Positions 8,099 to 16,028 of a DNA stretch of 64,000 nt are shown here, one piece after another. Made by a program: the position numbers and the translations under genes. The notes under the pieces were generated by a model. That model worked only from the letters and a program-made list of their open reading frames with translations. It ran no database searches and was not told where the DNA came from. Source of the stretch: Luteimonas endophytica (GTDB lineage: Bacteria > Pseudomonadota > Gammaproteobacteria > Xanthomonadales > Xanthomonadaceae); NCBI RefSeq assembly GCF_029887875.1, contig NZ_JARXRM010000025.1, positions 1-64,000 of the forward strand, read 5' to 3'. Position 1 is the stretch's first letter. Each line of letters begins with the position of its first letter.

Positions 8099-10201
8099 AT
8101 GTACAAGTCCCTGCTGCTGGTAACGGCGACCCTGATCTTCGCGCTGCTGGCGCCAGCGCCCGCCAGCGCGGCGTCGCCGGCGGTGCGGACCGACCACCTG
8201 CAGTCGCGACTGGTCGCCGAAGCGACCGCGGCGGTGCCCGGCGCGCGGCTGACCCTCGGCCTGCTGCTCGAGCACGACCCGCACTGGCACACGTACTGGC
8301 GCAACCCGGGCGATTCGGGGCTGCCGACCGAGCTCGAACTCACGCTGCCGAGCGGCGTGACCGCCGAGCCGGTCGAGTGGCCGCATCCGCAGCGCTTCGA
8401 GCTCGCGGACATCGTCAACTTCGGCTACGGCGGGCGCCGGCTGCTGCCGGTCACGATCGTGATTCCGGCCGACTACGCCGCCGATGCGCTGCCGGTGCGC
8501 GCCTCGGCGAACTGGCTGATCTGCGAGGTCGAATGCATCCCCGGCAAGGCCGAGTACGCGTTCGAACTGCCGGTCGCCGCAACGGCCGACGCGGATCCGC
8601 GCTGGGCCGAGGATTTCGCCGCCGCGCGCGCCGGCCTTCCGACCGTTGCGGCGGCGACGCTCGCGATTGCCGAGGACGCCGATGCCATCGCCCTGGCCGT
8701 GAGCGGCCTCGACGCCGCCGTGGCGCCAGCGCAGTGGCAGTGGTTTCCGGAAACGCCGGAGGTCTTCGCCAACGGCGCGCAGCCGCAGTGGCAGCGCACA
8801 GCCGAGGGCTGGCAGGCGCGTTGGCCCAAGAGCGAATACTTCACCGCGCTGCCGGCGGAGGTCGCGCTGGTCGCGGTCGATGGCGACGGCGCAGCGTGGC
8901 GTTTTGCCGCTGCCGACGCGGGGGCTGCGGGCAGCGTTGCGCCGGCCGCCCCTGCGGCGCCGCTGCCGGGCGGTGTGGCCACCCCCCTCGGTCTGCTGGC
9001 GGCCCTCGCGCTCGCCTTCCTCGGCGGCCTGGTCCTCAACCTGATGCCGTGCGTGTTCCCGGTGCTGTCGATCAAGGCAATGAGCGCGCTCCGCTCGGCC
9101 GACGACCGCGCCGAACTGCGCCGGCACGGCGGCTGGTACACGCTCGGCGTGGTCGCCACGTTCCTGCTGCTCGCCGGCATGCTGCTGGCGCTGCGGGCCG
9201 GCGGCGAGCAGCTCGGCTGGGGGTTCCAGCTGCAGGAGCCGCGCTTCGTCGCCGGCGTCGCATTGCTGCTGTTCGCGATGGCGCTGTCGTTCTCGGGCGT
9301 GTGGGAGTTCGGCGGCCGGATCGCCGGCACCGGCCAGCGGCTGACGGAAGGCAACGGTGCCCGCGCAGCGTTCTTCACCGGCGCGCTGGCGGTCGTCGTC
9401 GCCAGCCCGTGCACCGCGCCGTTCATGGGCACCGCGCTCGGCTGGGCCCTGGCGCAGCCGGCCTACGCTGCGCTGGCGGTGTTTGGGGCGCTCGGCCTCG
9501 GCCTGGCCGCGCCGATGCTGCTGCTCGGGTTCGTCCCGGCACTGGCCCGCGCCCTGCCGCGGCCCGGCCCGTGGCTGGAAGGCTTTCGCCAGCTGCTCGC
9601 GTTCCCGCTGTATCTCACCGTGGTCTGGCTGCTGTGGGTGTACGGCGAACAGACCTCGCCGCTCGGCATGGCCTGGCTGCTCGCCGCCCTCACCGCGCTG
9701 GCGTTCGCGCTGTGGCTGCTCGGGCGCCGGCCCGCGATGCGCTCGCCGCGGTTCCGCGCGGCTGCCGCCATCGTGTCCGCGGCGGCGCTGGTGCTCGCGC
9801 TCGGCCTGCCGCTGTCGGCACCGGCGCCGGCGGCCGCCGGTGCGCCATCGACGAGCGATGCCGGCAGCGAGCCCTGGAGCGAACAGCGCCTGGCCGAGCT
9901 GCGCGCGGCCAACCGCCCGGTGCTGGTCAACATGACCGCCGCGTGGTGCGTCACCTGCCTCGCCAACGAGCGCGTCGCCTTGTCCACTGACACCGTGCGC
10001 GAGGCCCTTGCGGCGCACGACGTCGCCTACCTCAAGGGCGACTGGACGCGGAACGACGAGGCGATCACGCGCTACCTCCAGCGCTACGGCCGCAACGGCG
10101 TGCCCCTGTACGTGCTCTACCCCGCCGGCGGGGGCGCACCCCGCGTGCTGCCGCAGCTGCTGACCGCGGATGGCGTCGCCGATGCGATCCGCTCGCTGTG
10201 A
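8099..10201 (+). CDS. DsbD/ScsB-like transmembrane thiol-disulfide reductase
   Basis: This 700-residue inner-membrane protein carries electrons from cytoplasmic thioredoxin to the periplasm. It has a signal peptide (1-22), an N-terminal DsbD/ScsB-type beta domain (about 30-270) and a DsbD membrane domain with the paired cysteines Cys318 (NLMPCVFP) and Cys438 (SPCTAPFMG). A C-terminal thioredoxin domain follows, with the active pair Cys617 and Cys620 in AWCVTC. All four redox cysteines of the membrane and thioredoxin domains are present. The start at 8099 has GAGGAG 2 nt upstream and gives a clean signal peptide. A lipoprotein redoxin follows 25 nt downstream, presumably the periplasmic partner. 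Related proteins act in copper tolerance and disulfide repair. Confidence 0.9.
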   Translation: MYKSLLLVTATLIFALLAPAPASAASPAVRTDHLQSRLVAEATAAVPGARLTLGLLLEHDPHWHTYWRNPGDSGLPTELELTLPSGVTAEPVEWPHPQRFELADIVNFGYGGRRLLPVTIVIPADYAADALPVRASANWLICEVECIPGKAEYAFELPVAATADADPRWAEDFAAARAGLPTVAAATLAIAEDADAIALAVSGLDAAVAPAQWQWFPETPEVFANGAQPQWQRTAEGWQARWPKSEYFTALPAEVALVAVDGDGAAWRFAAADAGAAGSVAPAAPAAPLPGGVATPLGLLAALALAFLGGLVLNLMPCVFPVLSIKAMSALRSADDRAELRRHGGWYTLGVVATFLLLAGMLLALRAGGEQLGWGFQLQEPRFVAGVALLLFAMALSFSGVWEFGGRIAGTGQRLTEGNGARAAFFTGALAVVVASPCTAPFMGTALGWALAQPAYAALAVFGALGLGLAAPMLLLGFVPALARALPRPGPWLEGFRQLLAFPLYLTVVWLLWVYGEQTSPLGMAWLLAALTALAFALWLLGRRPAMRSPRFRAAAAIVSAAALVLALGLPLSAPAPAAAGAPSTSDAGSEPWSEQRLAELRAANRPVLVNMTAAWCVTCLANERVALSTDTVREALAAHDVAYLKGDWTRNDEAITRYLQRYGRNGVPLYVLYPAGGGAPRVLPQLLTADGVADAIRSL

Positions 10202-10226
10202 CCTTCCCGACCCAGGAGACCGACCG

Positions 10227-10853
10227 ATGAAAGCCTCACTGCTCACCACTGCGCTGATGTTCGCCGCCGCCGCACTGACGGCCTGCGCTGCCTCCGACGC
10301 CACCGCCGCCGCCGCGGTGGGCCAGCCCGCCCCGGCCTTCACCCTGGTCGATTCGGCCGGGCAGACGCGCAGCCTGGCCGACTTCGCCGGCAAGACCGTG
10401 GTGCTCGAATGGACCAATCACGAGTGTCCGTTCGTCAGGAAGCACTATGGATCAGAGAACATGCAGGCGCAGCAGCGCGACGCGACCGCGGACGATGTCG
10501 TGTGGCTGTCCGTCAACTCGTCGGCCCCGGGCCAGCAGGGACACGTGGACGGCGCCGCCGCCGAACGGATCCGCGGCCAGGCCCGCGCCGCGCAGACCGC
10601 CTACCTGCTCGACCCGGACGGCACCACCGGCCGCGCCTATGGCGCCAAGACCACCCCGCACATGTACGTCATCGACCCCGCCGGCGTGCTGCGCTACGCC
10701 GGCGGCATCGACAGCATTCCGAGCCCGGACCCGGCCGACATCGCCAAGGCCACGCAGTACGTGCCGCAGGCGCTGGCGGAGCTGGCGGCGGGGCAGCCGG
10801 TCAGCACCCCGGTGACGCGCCCGTACGGGTGTTCGGTGAAGTACGCGAACTGA
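10227..10853 (+). CDS. Redoxin/thioredoxin-like lipoprotein
   Basis: The 208-residue product has a lipoprotein signal peptide with lipobox LTAC and a peroxiredoxin/AhpC-TSA-like fold (GQPAPAFTLVDSAGQTRSL). The conserved segment NHECPFVRKHYGSENMQ holds a single cysteine where thioredoxins have CXXC. A cis-proline region (TTPHMYVID) follows. A single peroxidatic-type cysteine suggests a thiol peroxidase-like protein rather than a disulfide oxidase. The ATG at 10227 has CAGGAG upstream. It lies 25 nt after the DsbD-like gene, which probably reduces it. Confidence 0.85.
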   Translation: MKASLLTTALMFAAAALTACAASDATAAAAVGQPAPAFTLVDSAGQTRSLADFAGKTVVLEWTNHECPFVRKHYGSENMQAQQRDATADDVVWLSVNSSAPGQQGHVDGAAAERIRGQARAAQTAYLLDPDGTTGRAYGAKTTPHMYVIDPAGVLRYAGGIDSIPSPDPADIAKATQYVPQALAELAAGQPVSTPVTRPYGCSVKYAN

Positions 10854-11035
10854 GCTGGGGGTTCGATGCTCCGGGGCGCTGAGGCGTCCCGGGGCGGAGG
10901 CCAGCGAAGGCACCGCAGAACGCCAATCTTGAAAGGACTTGGATTGGCTTTTGTGGCTTCCGTCTTTCTTTCCGTCCGCCTCAAGTCGACGCCGGAACTC
11001 GTACCTGGGCTCGAGATCTCCTGTCCTTGCGCTCC

Positions 11036-12250
11036 TCACTTTACAACTGGGGTCAAGAGCTTCTGTAGCTGCACGCGCGCATTGGCGTTCTCTGGGTTCA
11101 GTTCGAGCGATCGTCTATAGCCTTCGATCGCCTTCTGTCGATCCATACTGGCAGCATAGCCCTCAGCGAGGCTGTGCCATGCGTTGGCGGAGTCCGGATA
11201 GTGGCGAGTGTTGAGCCGGAAATACAGCAGCGCCTTGTCCCGGTCGTGATAGGTATGCAGGAACACGTGGCCGAAGTAGTCGACTAGATCCTCGCGCAGA
11301 AAAACCTCGCTGCCCAGGCGACGGGACAACAGTTGATACTGTTCCTCAAGACGTTCCGGGTAGGCGTACAGCGTATCGAGGCTCGGCGCATAGCCTTCGA
11401 AGGTGTGGCTCAGTCCATCATAGAGCGAGCGCAGCGCCAACGAGTGGTGGCTCTCGTCGTCGTAGACCCGAATGCCGAAGTGCAGTCCGGCCATCGGCTT
11501 GGCCTCGAGCATGCCAGCCAGCGTGTCGACGTAACGGACCGTTGGAAAGAACTCGGAAGGCGGGTTGTTGGTCGTCGTGGTGACGAACAGCGCTCTCCGT
11601 TCGACTTTCGCGTCCGCAATGAATTTCCGCGCTTCCCGCTCCAGAAGGTAGTCGTCCCACCACCAACTGGGATCGATGGCGAGATAGCTGTTGAACGCCT
11701 GCGGCTGGGTGAACAGGGCGTGCAGCACCGGCAATCCCGTCAACGAGTATCCGGCCAGGACGCGGTAGCCCGAGGTGCTGTAGGTCCGATCGATATAGGG
11801 AGCCAGTTCGTCCGTCAAGAAACGTAGAAACCGATCCGCCCCACCGCTGGTCACATAGACCGATTCGTCTTGCCCAAGCGGCCCCTTCAAGGAGCGGCTT
11901 GGTGTGGAGTCACGCACCCGCTGCTCGCTGGGAATGCCCACGACGATCATCTCGGGAATGCGGGGACTGGCGTCGGCGCTGAGATGCTGTACAACGCCCG
12001 AGGCCATCTGGAAGAACTTCTGGCCGTCCAGCAGATACAGGACCGGGTAACGGGTATGTCCGTGATTCGCGGCGTAGCTGCTGGGCAGCGCAACCTGGAT
12101 CGCGCGCTTCTCGCCCAAGATCGACGAATCGAACGAGTACTCCTCGCCAATCGCGATATCGATGTGGCCGTCCCGCCCATAGACTTCCGAAGGCGCCAAC
12201 AGCATCAGTCCCAAGAAGGACGCGGTGACGAGGTTCTTCAGCATGCGCAT
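11036..12250 (-). CDS. Exported esterase-D-like hydrolase with C-terminal TPR
   Basis: The 404-residue protein has a signal peptide (1-25) and an esterase D/IroE-like alpha/beta hydrolase domain (about 30-290). Key segments are YPVLYLLDGQKFFQM, the nucleophile elbow GYSLTG and a late His in DDESHHSL. About 60 residues of TPR-like helices end the protein (ANAWHSLAEGYAAS, then AIEGYRRSLELNPEN). Homologous domains cleave siderophore esters or acyl esters in the periplasm; the substrate here is not evident. The ATG at 12250 is chosen because a GGGGGTGG sequence lies just upstream on the coding strand. It stands alone between unrelated neighbours. Confidence 0.85.
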   Translation of the reverse strand: MRMLKNLVTASFLGLMLLAPSEVYGRDGHIDIAIGEEYSFDSSILGEKRAIQVALPSSYAANHGHTRYPVLYLLDGQKFFQMASGVVQHLSADASPRIPEMIVVGIPSEQRVRDSTPSRSLKGPLGQDESVYVTSGGADRFLRFLTDELAPYIDRTYSTSGYRVLAGYSLTGLPVLHALFTQPQAFNSYLAIDPSWWWDDYLLEREARKFIADAKVERRALFVTTTTNNPPSEFFPTVRYVDTLAGMLEAKPMAGLHFGIRVYDDESHHSLALRSLYDGLSHTFEGYAPSLDTLYAYPERLEEQYQLLSRRLGSEVFLREDLVDYFGHVFLHTYHDRDKALLYFRLNTRHYPDSANAWHSLAEGYAASMDRQKAIEGYRRSLELNPENANARVQLQKLLTPVVK

Positions 12251-12349
12251 TTCCACCCCCCGGGCAACTGGCGTGTCTCGGTTTGATCGATACTCACAAT
12301 CGGACTGTTGAATAGAATGCGCGAGGGCCGTGGTCAAGGCCTATTCGGC

Positions 12350-12571
12350 AGGGGAACCTGAACCACCCCGGCATCCCGGGCTCGTTCGGTGTGAGTCACG
12401 CCGCCATGGCGAGCTCGCGTGCTGTTGATGACAGGCGGCCTCTGCTTTGGCCGGGGGATGTCGCCGATCGGCTCCAGCAGGCGCCTGTGATCCAACCAGT
12501 CGACCCACTCCAGCGTCGCCAGTTCCACCGCTTGGGGCTGGAAACGTTGGTCGCACAGCTATCTCTACCAT
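12350..12571 (-). pseudogene. IS3-family transposase C-terminal remnant
   Basis: The minus strand reads VELATLEWVDWLDHRRLLEP followed by IGDIP, the conserved C-terminal end of IS3-family OrfB (integrase core). A one-base deletion in the C-rich codons after GDIP shifts the frame, and the expected continuation PPAKAEAACHQQ is found in the next frame. No catalytic DDE part or intact inverted repeats are present. It is the only insertion-sequence trace recognised in the window and fills most of the gap between the esterase and the histidine kinase. Confidence 0.7.
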
Positions 12572-12641
12572 GACCTTGTTTTGCCTGAGTCGTGAATGCT
12601 CCGGGCGAGTGGATGTCCCTCGTGCGATGGCTCTTCGGTTG

Positions 12642-14027
12642 CTACTCCGCGAGATCTGAAGACCCCGTTCTCACGGACAACCGGAGCAGCAAGCCCGGGT
12701 CCGCCTTGTGCGCGGACAGCGCCCATCCATGCGCCTGCGCGATTTCCCGGCAGATGGCCAGGCCGAGGCCGGCGCCCTGGTCGCGCCGATGGGCGCCACG
12801 CCAGAAGCGGGAGAACATCTGCGACAGATCCTGCGGATCCACGCCGGGGCCGGAATCGCGCACCGTCACCGTTTCGGCATCCACCTCCACCCGCACCTCG
12901 GTGCCGCGCGGCGCATGCTCGATGGCGTTCTCCAGCAGGTTCTTCAGCAGCGTGAAAAGCGCACCGCGATCGGCTTGCCATCGCGCAACGGACGCGCCGG
13001 AAAGGGTCACATGCACGTCCGCGGCTTCGGCCATCCGCTGCAGGTAGGCAACGGCGTCCCGCGCAACCTCCTGCACATCGGTGGTGGCGAAGGCATAGTT
13101 CTGCACCTCGCTGGCTTCCGCCAGCAGCAGGAGTTGCTGCACCTGGCGCGTCATGTGTTCGACGTCGCCGAGCAGCGCGTCGCGGTCCTCGCCCTCCTCT
13201 CTCAACTCGACCTGCGCGCGGATCAACGACAGCGGCGTCTTCAACTCGTGCGCAGCCGTCGCAAGGAACTCCTGCTGCACGCGGTAGCCGTGTTCCAGCC
13301 TGTCGAGCGCGCGGTTGAAGCTGTGCACCAGGGGCGCGATCTCGGACGGCACCGCCTCGGTGCGCAATCGCGCGTGGAGCGCGCGCGGCGAGATCGAGGC
13401 GGCGGACTCCGACAGCTTGCGCAACGGCCGGAGCGTGTATTCGAGCGTGACATAGGCGCAGATGCCGAAGACGATGAGCAGCAGCGCGCTGAACATGACC
13501 ACGCCCGCACCCATGAACGGCAAGGTGAATTCCTGGTAGATGAAGCCCAGCATCCGCGTGCTGACGGCGAACTGCAGGTACCAGGTCCTCCCGCCGTGCT
13601 CGAAGCGCTCGATGGCGCTGTGCATCCGCACGCCACCGCGTTCGAAGTTGAAGCTTCCCGGCACGAGCCCCCGCGATTCGACGGGGGACCAGAACCCTTC
13701 GCCGGCGGCGGAAACGAGCACCGGGCGCCCGGAGTCGTCCAGCACGCGGTAGGCGGTCTCCTCCTTGAGACTCTCGTAGATCCACATGTCGCCCTCCTCG
13801 CTGGCAGCGAGGCCGTCCGGGACACCCCTGGCGTCGAACCGGACCGCCCCGACCAGGTCCCGCGTGTACTCGGCCATGTCCGCCTTCAGCCACAGGTCGC
13901 TGCGGTAAGTGGTCAGCACGAGGGTCACCAGGATCATGAGCGCGATGCTCAGGATCACCCCGACCACGTACGCGAGCAGGACCCGCAGGCTAAGGCTGTT
14001 CGGCACTGCCGGCCTCACGAAGGGCAT
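12642..14027 (-). CDS. PmrB/QseC-like sensor histidine kinase
   Basis: The 461-residue kinase has two membrane helices (about 15-40 and 170-195) enclosing a periplasmic sensor loop of about 130 residues. A HAMP linker follows (RPLRKLSESAASIS). The HisKA dimerisation helix has phosphoacceptor His260 in AAHELKTPLS, and the ATPase domain has NLLENAIEHAP, DSGPGVD and GAGLGLAICREIA. This is the OmpR-type kinase architecture of PmrB, QseC and PhoQ-like sensors. It is encoded after, and overlaps by 38 nt, the response regulator gene. Its neighbours modify lipid A, so a PmrB-like role sensing cationic peptides or metal is likely, though the signal is not readable. Confidence 0.92.
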   Translation of the reverse strand: MPFVRPAVPNSLSLRVLLAYVVGVILSIALMILVTLVLTTYRSDLWLKADMAEYTRDLVGAVRFDARGVPDGLAASEEGDMWIYESLKEETAYRVLDDSGRPVLVSAAGEGFWSPVESRGLVPGSFNFERGGVRMHSAIERFEHGGRTWYLQFAVSTRMLGFIYQEFTLPFMGAGVVMFSALLLIVFGICAYVTLEYTLRPLRKLSESAASISPRALHARLRTEAVPSEIAPLVHSFNRALDRLEHGYRVQQEFLATAAHELKTPLSLIRAQVELREEGEDRDALLGDVEHMTRQVQQLLLLAEASEVQNYAFATTDVQEVARDAVAYLQRMAEAADVHVTLSGASVARWQADRGALFTLLKNLLENAIEHAPRGTEVRVEVDAETVTVRDSGPGVDPQDLSQMFSRFWRGAHRRDQGAGLGLAICREIAQAHGWALSAHKADPGLLLRLSVRTGSSDLAE

Positions 14028-14682
14028 AGCCTAGACCTCTGATATTGACGATCCGCTGGCGCGAACCGATGACGCGCAGCTTGCGGCGGATGCGATGCAG
14101 GGCGACGTCCAGCGCGCCCGGGGTGACGGCCTCGCCGAATCCCCAGCCGACCGACTCCAGCGCGCCGCGGCGCACGACTTCCTCGTGCTTGCGCAGCAGC
14201 AACAGCATGATCTGCATCTCCGCCGGGGGCAGCCTCGCGCTCTGGTCGCCGCAACACATGATGCCGGCGGCAGGCCGCAGCGTCAGATCGCCGTGGCTGG
14301 GATCGAGCGGGCGAACCTCCACCGGGCGCCGCAGCAGTGCCCGCACGCGCGCCACCATCTCATCCATGGCGAATGGTTTTGGAAGGTAGTCGTCGGCGCC
14401 GGCATCCAGACCTTCCACACGGTCGCGCAACGCATCCCGCGCCGTCAGCACCAGGCAGGGCATGCCCATTCCGGCGCTGCGCATGCGCCGCAGCAGGGCG
14501 AGCCCGTCGCCATCCGGCAATCCGCGATCGATCACCAGCGCCTGGTAGGGCGTTTGGCGGATCGTGGCCCATGCCGCGTCGACGCGATCGACGACATCGA
14601 CGGCGATTCCGGCGGCCGCGAGCCCCTTGCAGACCAGTCGCGCAAGCCGCTCGTGATCCTCGATCAGGAGAATGCGGCTCAT
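13990..14682 (-). CDS. PmrA-like OmpR-family response regulator
   Basis: The 230-residue protein has a receiver domain with acidic pocket IEDH, phosphoacceptor Asp52 in LVIDRGLPDGDG, and Lys in YLPKPF. A C-terminal winged-helix domain follows (about 130-222, ending IVNIRGLGYALRE). Divergent lipid A genes point to a PmrA-like role. A direct-repeat site of the OmpR type (two hexamers with 11-bp period) lies on its own strand 112-128 bp upstream of the start, and the same site faces the PAP2 genes, suggesting autoregulation. The ATG at 14682 is preferred over longer frames because it begins exactly at the receiver fold. The mid domain holds an unusual CC pair (MCCGDQ). Confidence 0.92.
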   Translation of the reverse strand: MSRILLIEDHERLARLVCKGLAAAGIAVDVVDRVDAAWATIRQTPYQALVIDRGLPDGDGLALLRRMRSAGMGMPCLVLTARDALRDRVEGLDAGADDYLPKPFAMDEMVARVRALLRRPVEVRPLDPSHGDLTLRPAAGIMCCGDQSARLPPAEMQIMLLLLRKHEEVVRRGALESVGWGFGEAVTPGALDVALHRIRRKLRVIGSRQRIVNIRGLGYALREAGSAEQP

Positions 14683-14793
14683 CGGGTGGTTTCGTTCTCT
14701 GGTGGGTTGTCGAGATGATGCGCTGCCACTGAAACTTCCTGCTTCTGCATGCGTGCGACGAGACGCGAGGAAGCGACCTTGCCGGCCGCCTTC

Positions 14794-14810
14794 CTTACTG
14801 GACACTTACC
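14794..14810 (-). promoter_or_regulatory. Putative response-regulator box facing pmrA-like gene
   Basis: On the minus strand this reads GGTAAG, TGTCC, AGTAAG: two hexamers with an 11-bp period, the spacing used by OmpR-family regulators. It points toward the response regulator gene. The same pattern occurs at 14849 and 17863 on the plus strand. Confidence 0.6.
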
Positions 14811-14848
14811 TGGCCGGACCCATGCCTGGTCCGCGGGAACTTCCTGAT

Positions 14849-14865
14849 CGTAAGCAGCCGGAAAG
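14849..14865 (+). promoter_or_regulatory. Putative response-regulator box facing first PAP2 gene
   Basis: CGTAAG, CAGCC, GGAAAG on the plus strand. It ends 46 bp before a conserved CACGAGGCATCGC-ATG translation start at 14911. It is the most degenerate of the three copies but keeps the 11-bp period and the CC before the second half. Confidence 0.55.
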
Positions 14866-15035
14866 ACGCATCGCCTGACAGTGGCGCCTCGTTATAGCAC
14901 GAGGCATCGCATGCGTCCGCACCGCGGGATCGTTCCGATCGGGCAGCCCCAGGCACACGCCCCCGTCTTGAATGAACTGAGGTTTGCGCGTTCCTGTTCG
15001 TCGAAGGCGGAAGCCACCACGGTGGCGCCGAAGGC

Positions 15036-15365
15036 ATGGCGCGGCAAGCCGTGACCGCCGATCCGGCGGCTGCACCCGAGCCGCGGTTTAGACAGGGAAG
15101 CCGCCATGACGACGGCCGGGCTGGGCCCGACGCCAGCGATGCTGTCGCCATCCTGGATGTGGACCTCCGAGACCCGCACGAACTGATGCCGCCGGTGGTC
15201 TTGGCGCGGCGCGAGGGCGCCGACCTGGAGGTGATGCGACGCGGCACCCGCGTCGGCGAATCGCTGGGCGAACGCGTCGGCGCCCATCCGTTCCAGCGGG
15301 CGCTGACCCGGATCGCCGGCCCCGACCTGGAAGCGCTTCTCGCCAGGGCGGCACCGAAGCGGTTG
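15036..15365 (+). pseudogene. GT2 glycosyltransferase middle fragment, in frame with PAP2
   Basis: In the frame upstream of the PAP2 domain, SDAVAILDVDLRDPHELMPP followed by ARREGADLEVMRRGTRVGES aligns by eye with the DXD region of dolichol-phosphate-mannose-synthase-like GT2 enzymes (pattern D.DLQDPPELIP...REG.DVV...R..R.GE). The N-terminal nucleotide-binding strand and all of the C-terminal part are missing. The fragment keeps the reading frame into the phosphatase. It is probably a relic, though a fused N-terminal extension cannot be excluded. Confidence 0.7.
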
Positions 15366-15932
15366 ATGGCGCTGGCAAGGATGGCCTACGTGCAGGCACA
15401 ACGGCCACGACTGCTCATGGTGATGTGCCTGATCGGTACTGCCCTGTCTGTTTTCTATCCATCCGATCTGTTGAGTTACCGCGATACGCCGCGTAGCGAG
15501 CACGCACTGGTCACTGGCACCGAGCAGTACGGGCGGTTCATCAATACGATCGCGCAGCTGGCATTGCCCATCGTCAAACGCGACCCGATCGGGATGATGC
15601 AAAACCTCTATATCGGCTTTGCCGGCACCCTCATGACGCACGGCCTGAAGCGGGCATTGGATCCAGTCACTGTCCAGGGTGTGCGTCTGGGTGAGCGCCC
15701 CTATGGCGGGCGGCACAACATGCCCTCGGGACATGCCTCGCTGGCGTCCTCGGCAGTGTATTTCGTGGGGCGTCGTTACGGGTGGTGGCATCTGTTCTAC
15801 CTGGTACCGGTGCTGCTGCTGACGATGTTCGCGCGTGTCGAGCTCGATGCGCATACCGGATCTGCCGTGATTGCAGGCGCATTGATCGGCATCTTTTCTG
15901 CCGCGCTGTTCACTGGAAAGTACCGGTCGTGA
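15366..15932 (+). CDS. PAP2-family phosphatase, first copy (lipid A phosphatase-like)
   Basis: This 188-residue membrane protein has about five hydrophobic segments. The PAP2 active-site motifs seen are GERPYGGRHNMPSGHAS and a third motif RVELDAHTG, with Arg and His at the RX5H spacing. The Asp expected three residues after that His is Ala, and the first Lys motif is weak, so activity may be altered. Such enzymes remove phosphate from lipid A or undecaprenyl diphosphate at the periplasmic face, which would suit the following phosphoethanolamine transferase gene. The start is uncertain: ATG 15366 and 15381 are plausible, and the frame is open back to 15036 through a GT2 relic. It lies downstream of a response-regulator box. 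Confidence 0.75.
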   Translation: MALARMAYVQAQRPRLLMVMCLIGTALSVFYPSDLLSYRDTPRSEHALVTGTEQYGRFINTIAQLALPIVKRDPIGMMQNLYIGFAGTLMTHGLKRALDPVTVQGVRLGERPYGGRHNMPSGHASLASSAVYFVGRRYGWWHLFYLVPVLLLTMFARVELDAHTGSAVIAGALIGIFSAALFTGKYRS

Positions 15933-16001
15933 GTCGGCTGGCATTGGCGCCGGCCTGGTAGATGCCGGTCATCCTTCACAAGAACAATCAAGGAGGGTCG
16001 C

Positions 16002-16028
16002 ATGGGACGACTCGCATGCAGGCCCTAG
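16002..16028 (+). promoter_or_regulatory. Eight-codon leader frame with strong SD over eptA start
   Basis: AAGGAGG lies 5 nt before an ATG that encodes MGRLACRP and stops at TAG inside the eptA reading frame. The SD is the best in this locus but serves the wrong frame for eptA, whose first in-frame ATG is at 16016. It may be a coupling leader peptide or the mark of a small indel at the original start. Confidence 0.5.

Noticed and set aside
14911..15054. 47-codon frame MRPHRG... as a conserved small protein
   Set aside because: The matching frame at 17925 shares only the RBS, the first codons and a few residues; it is better explained as the decayed 5' end of a gene behind the duplicated promoter.
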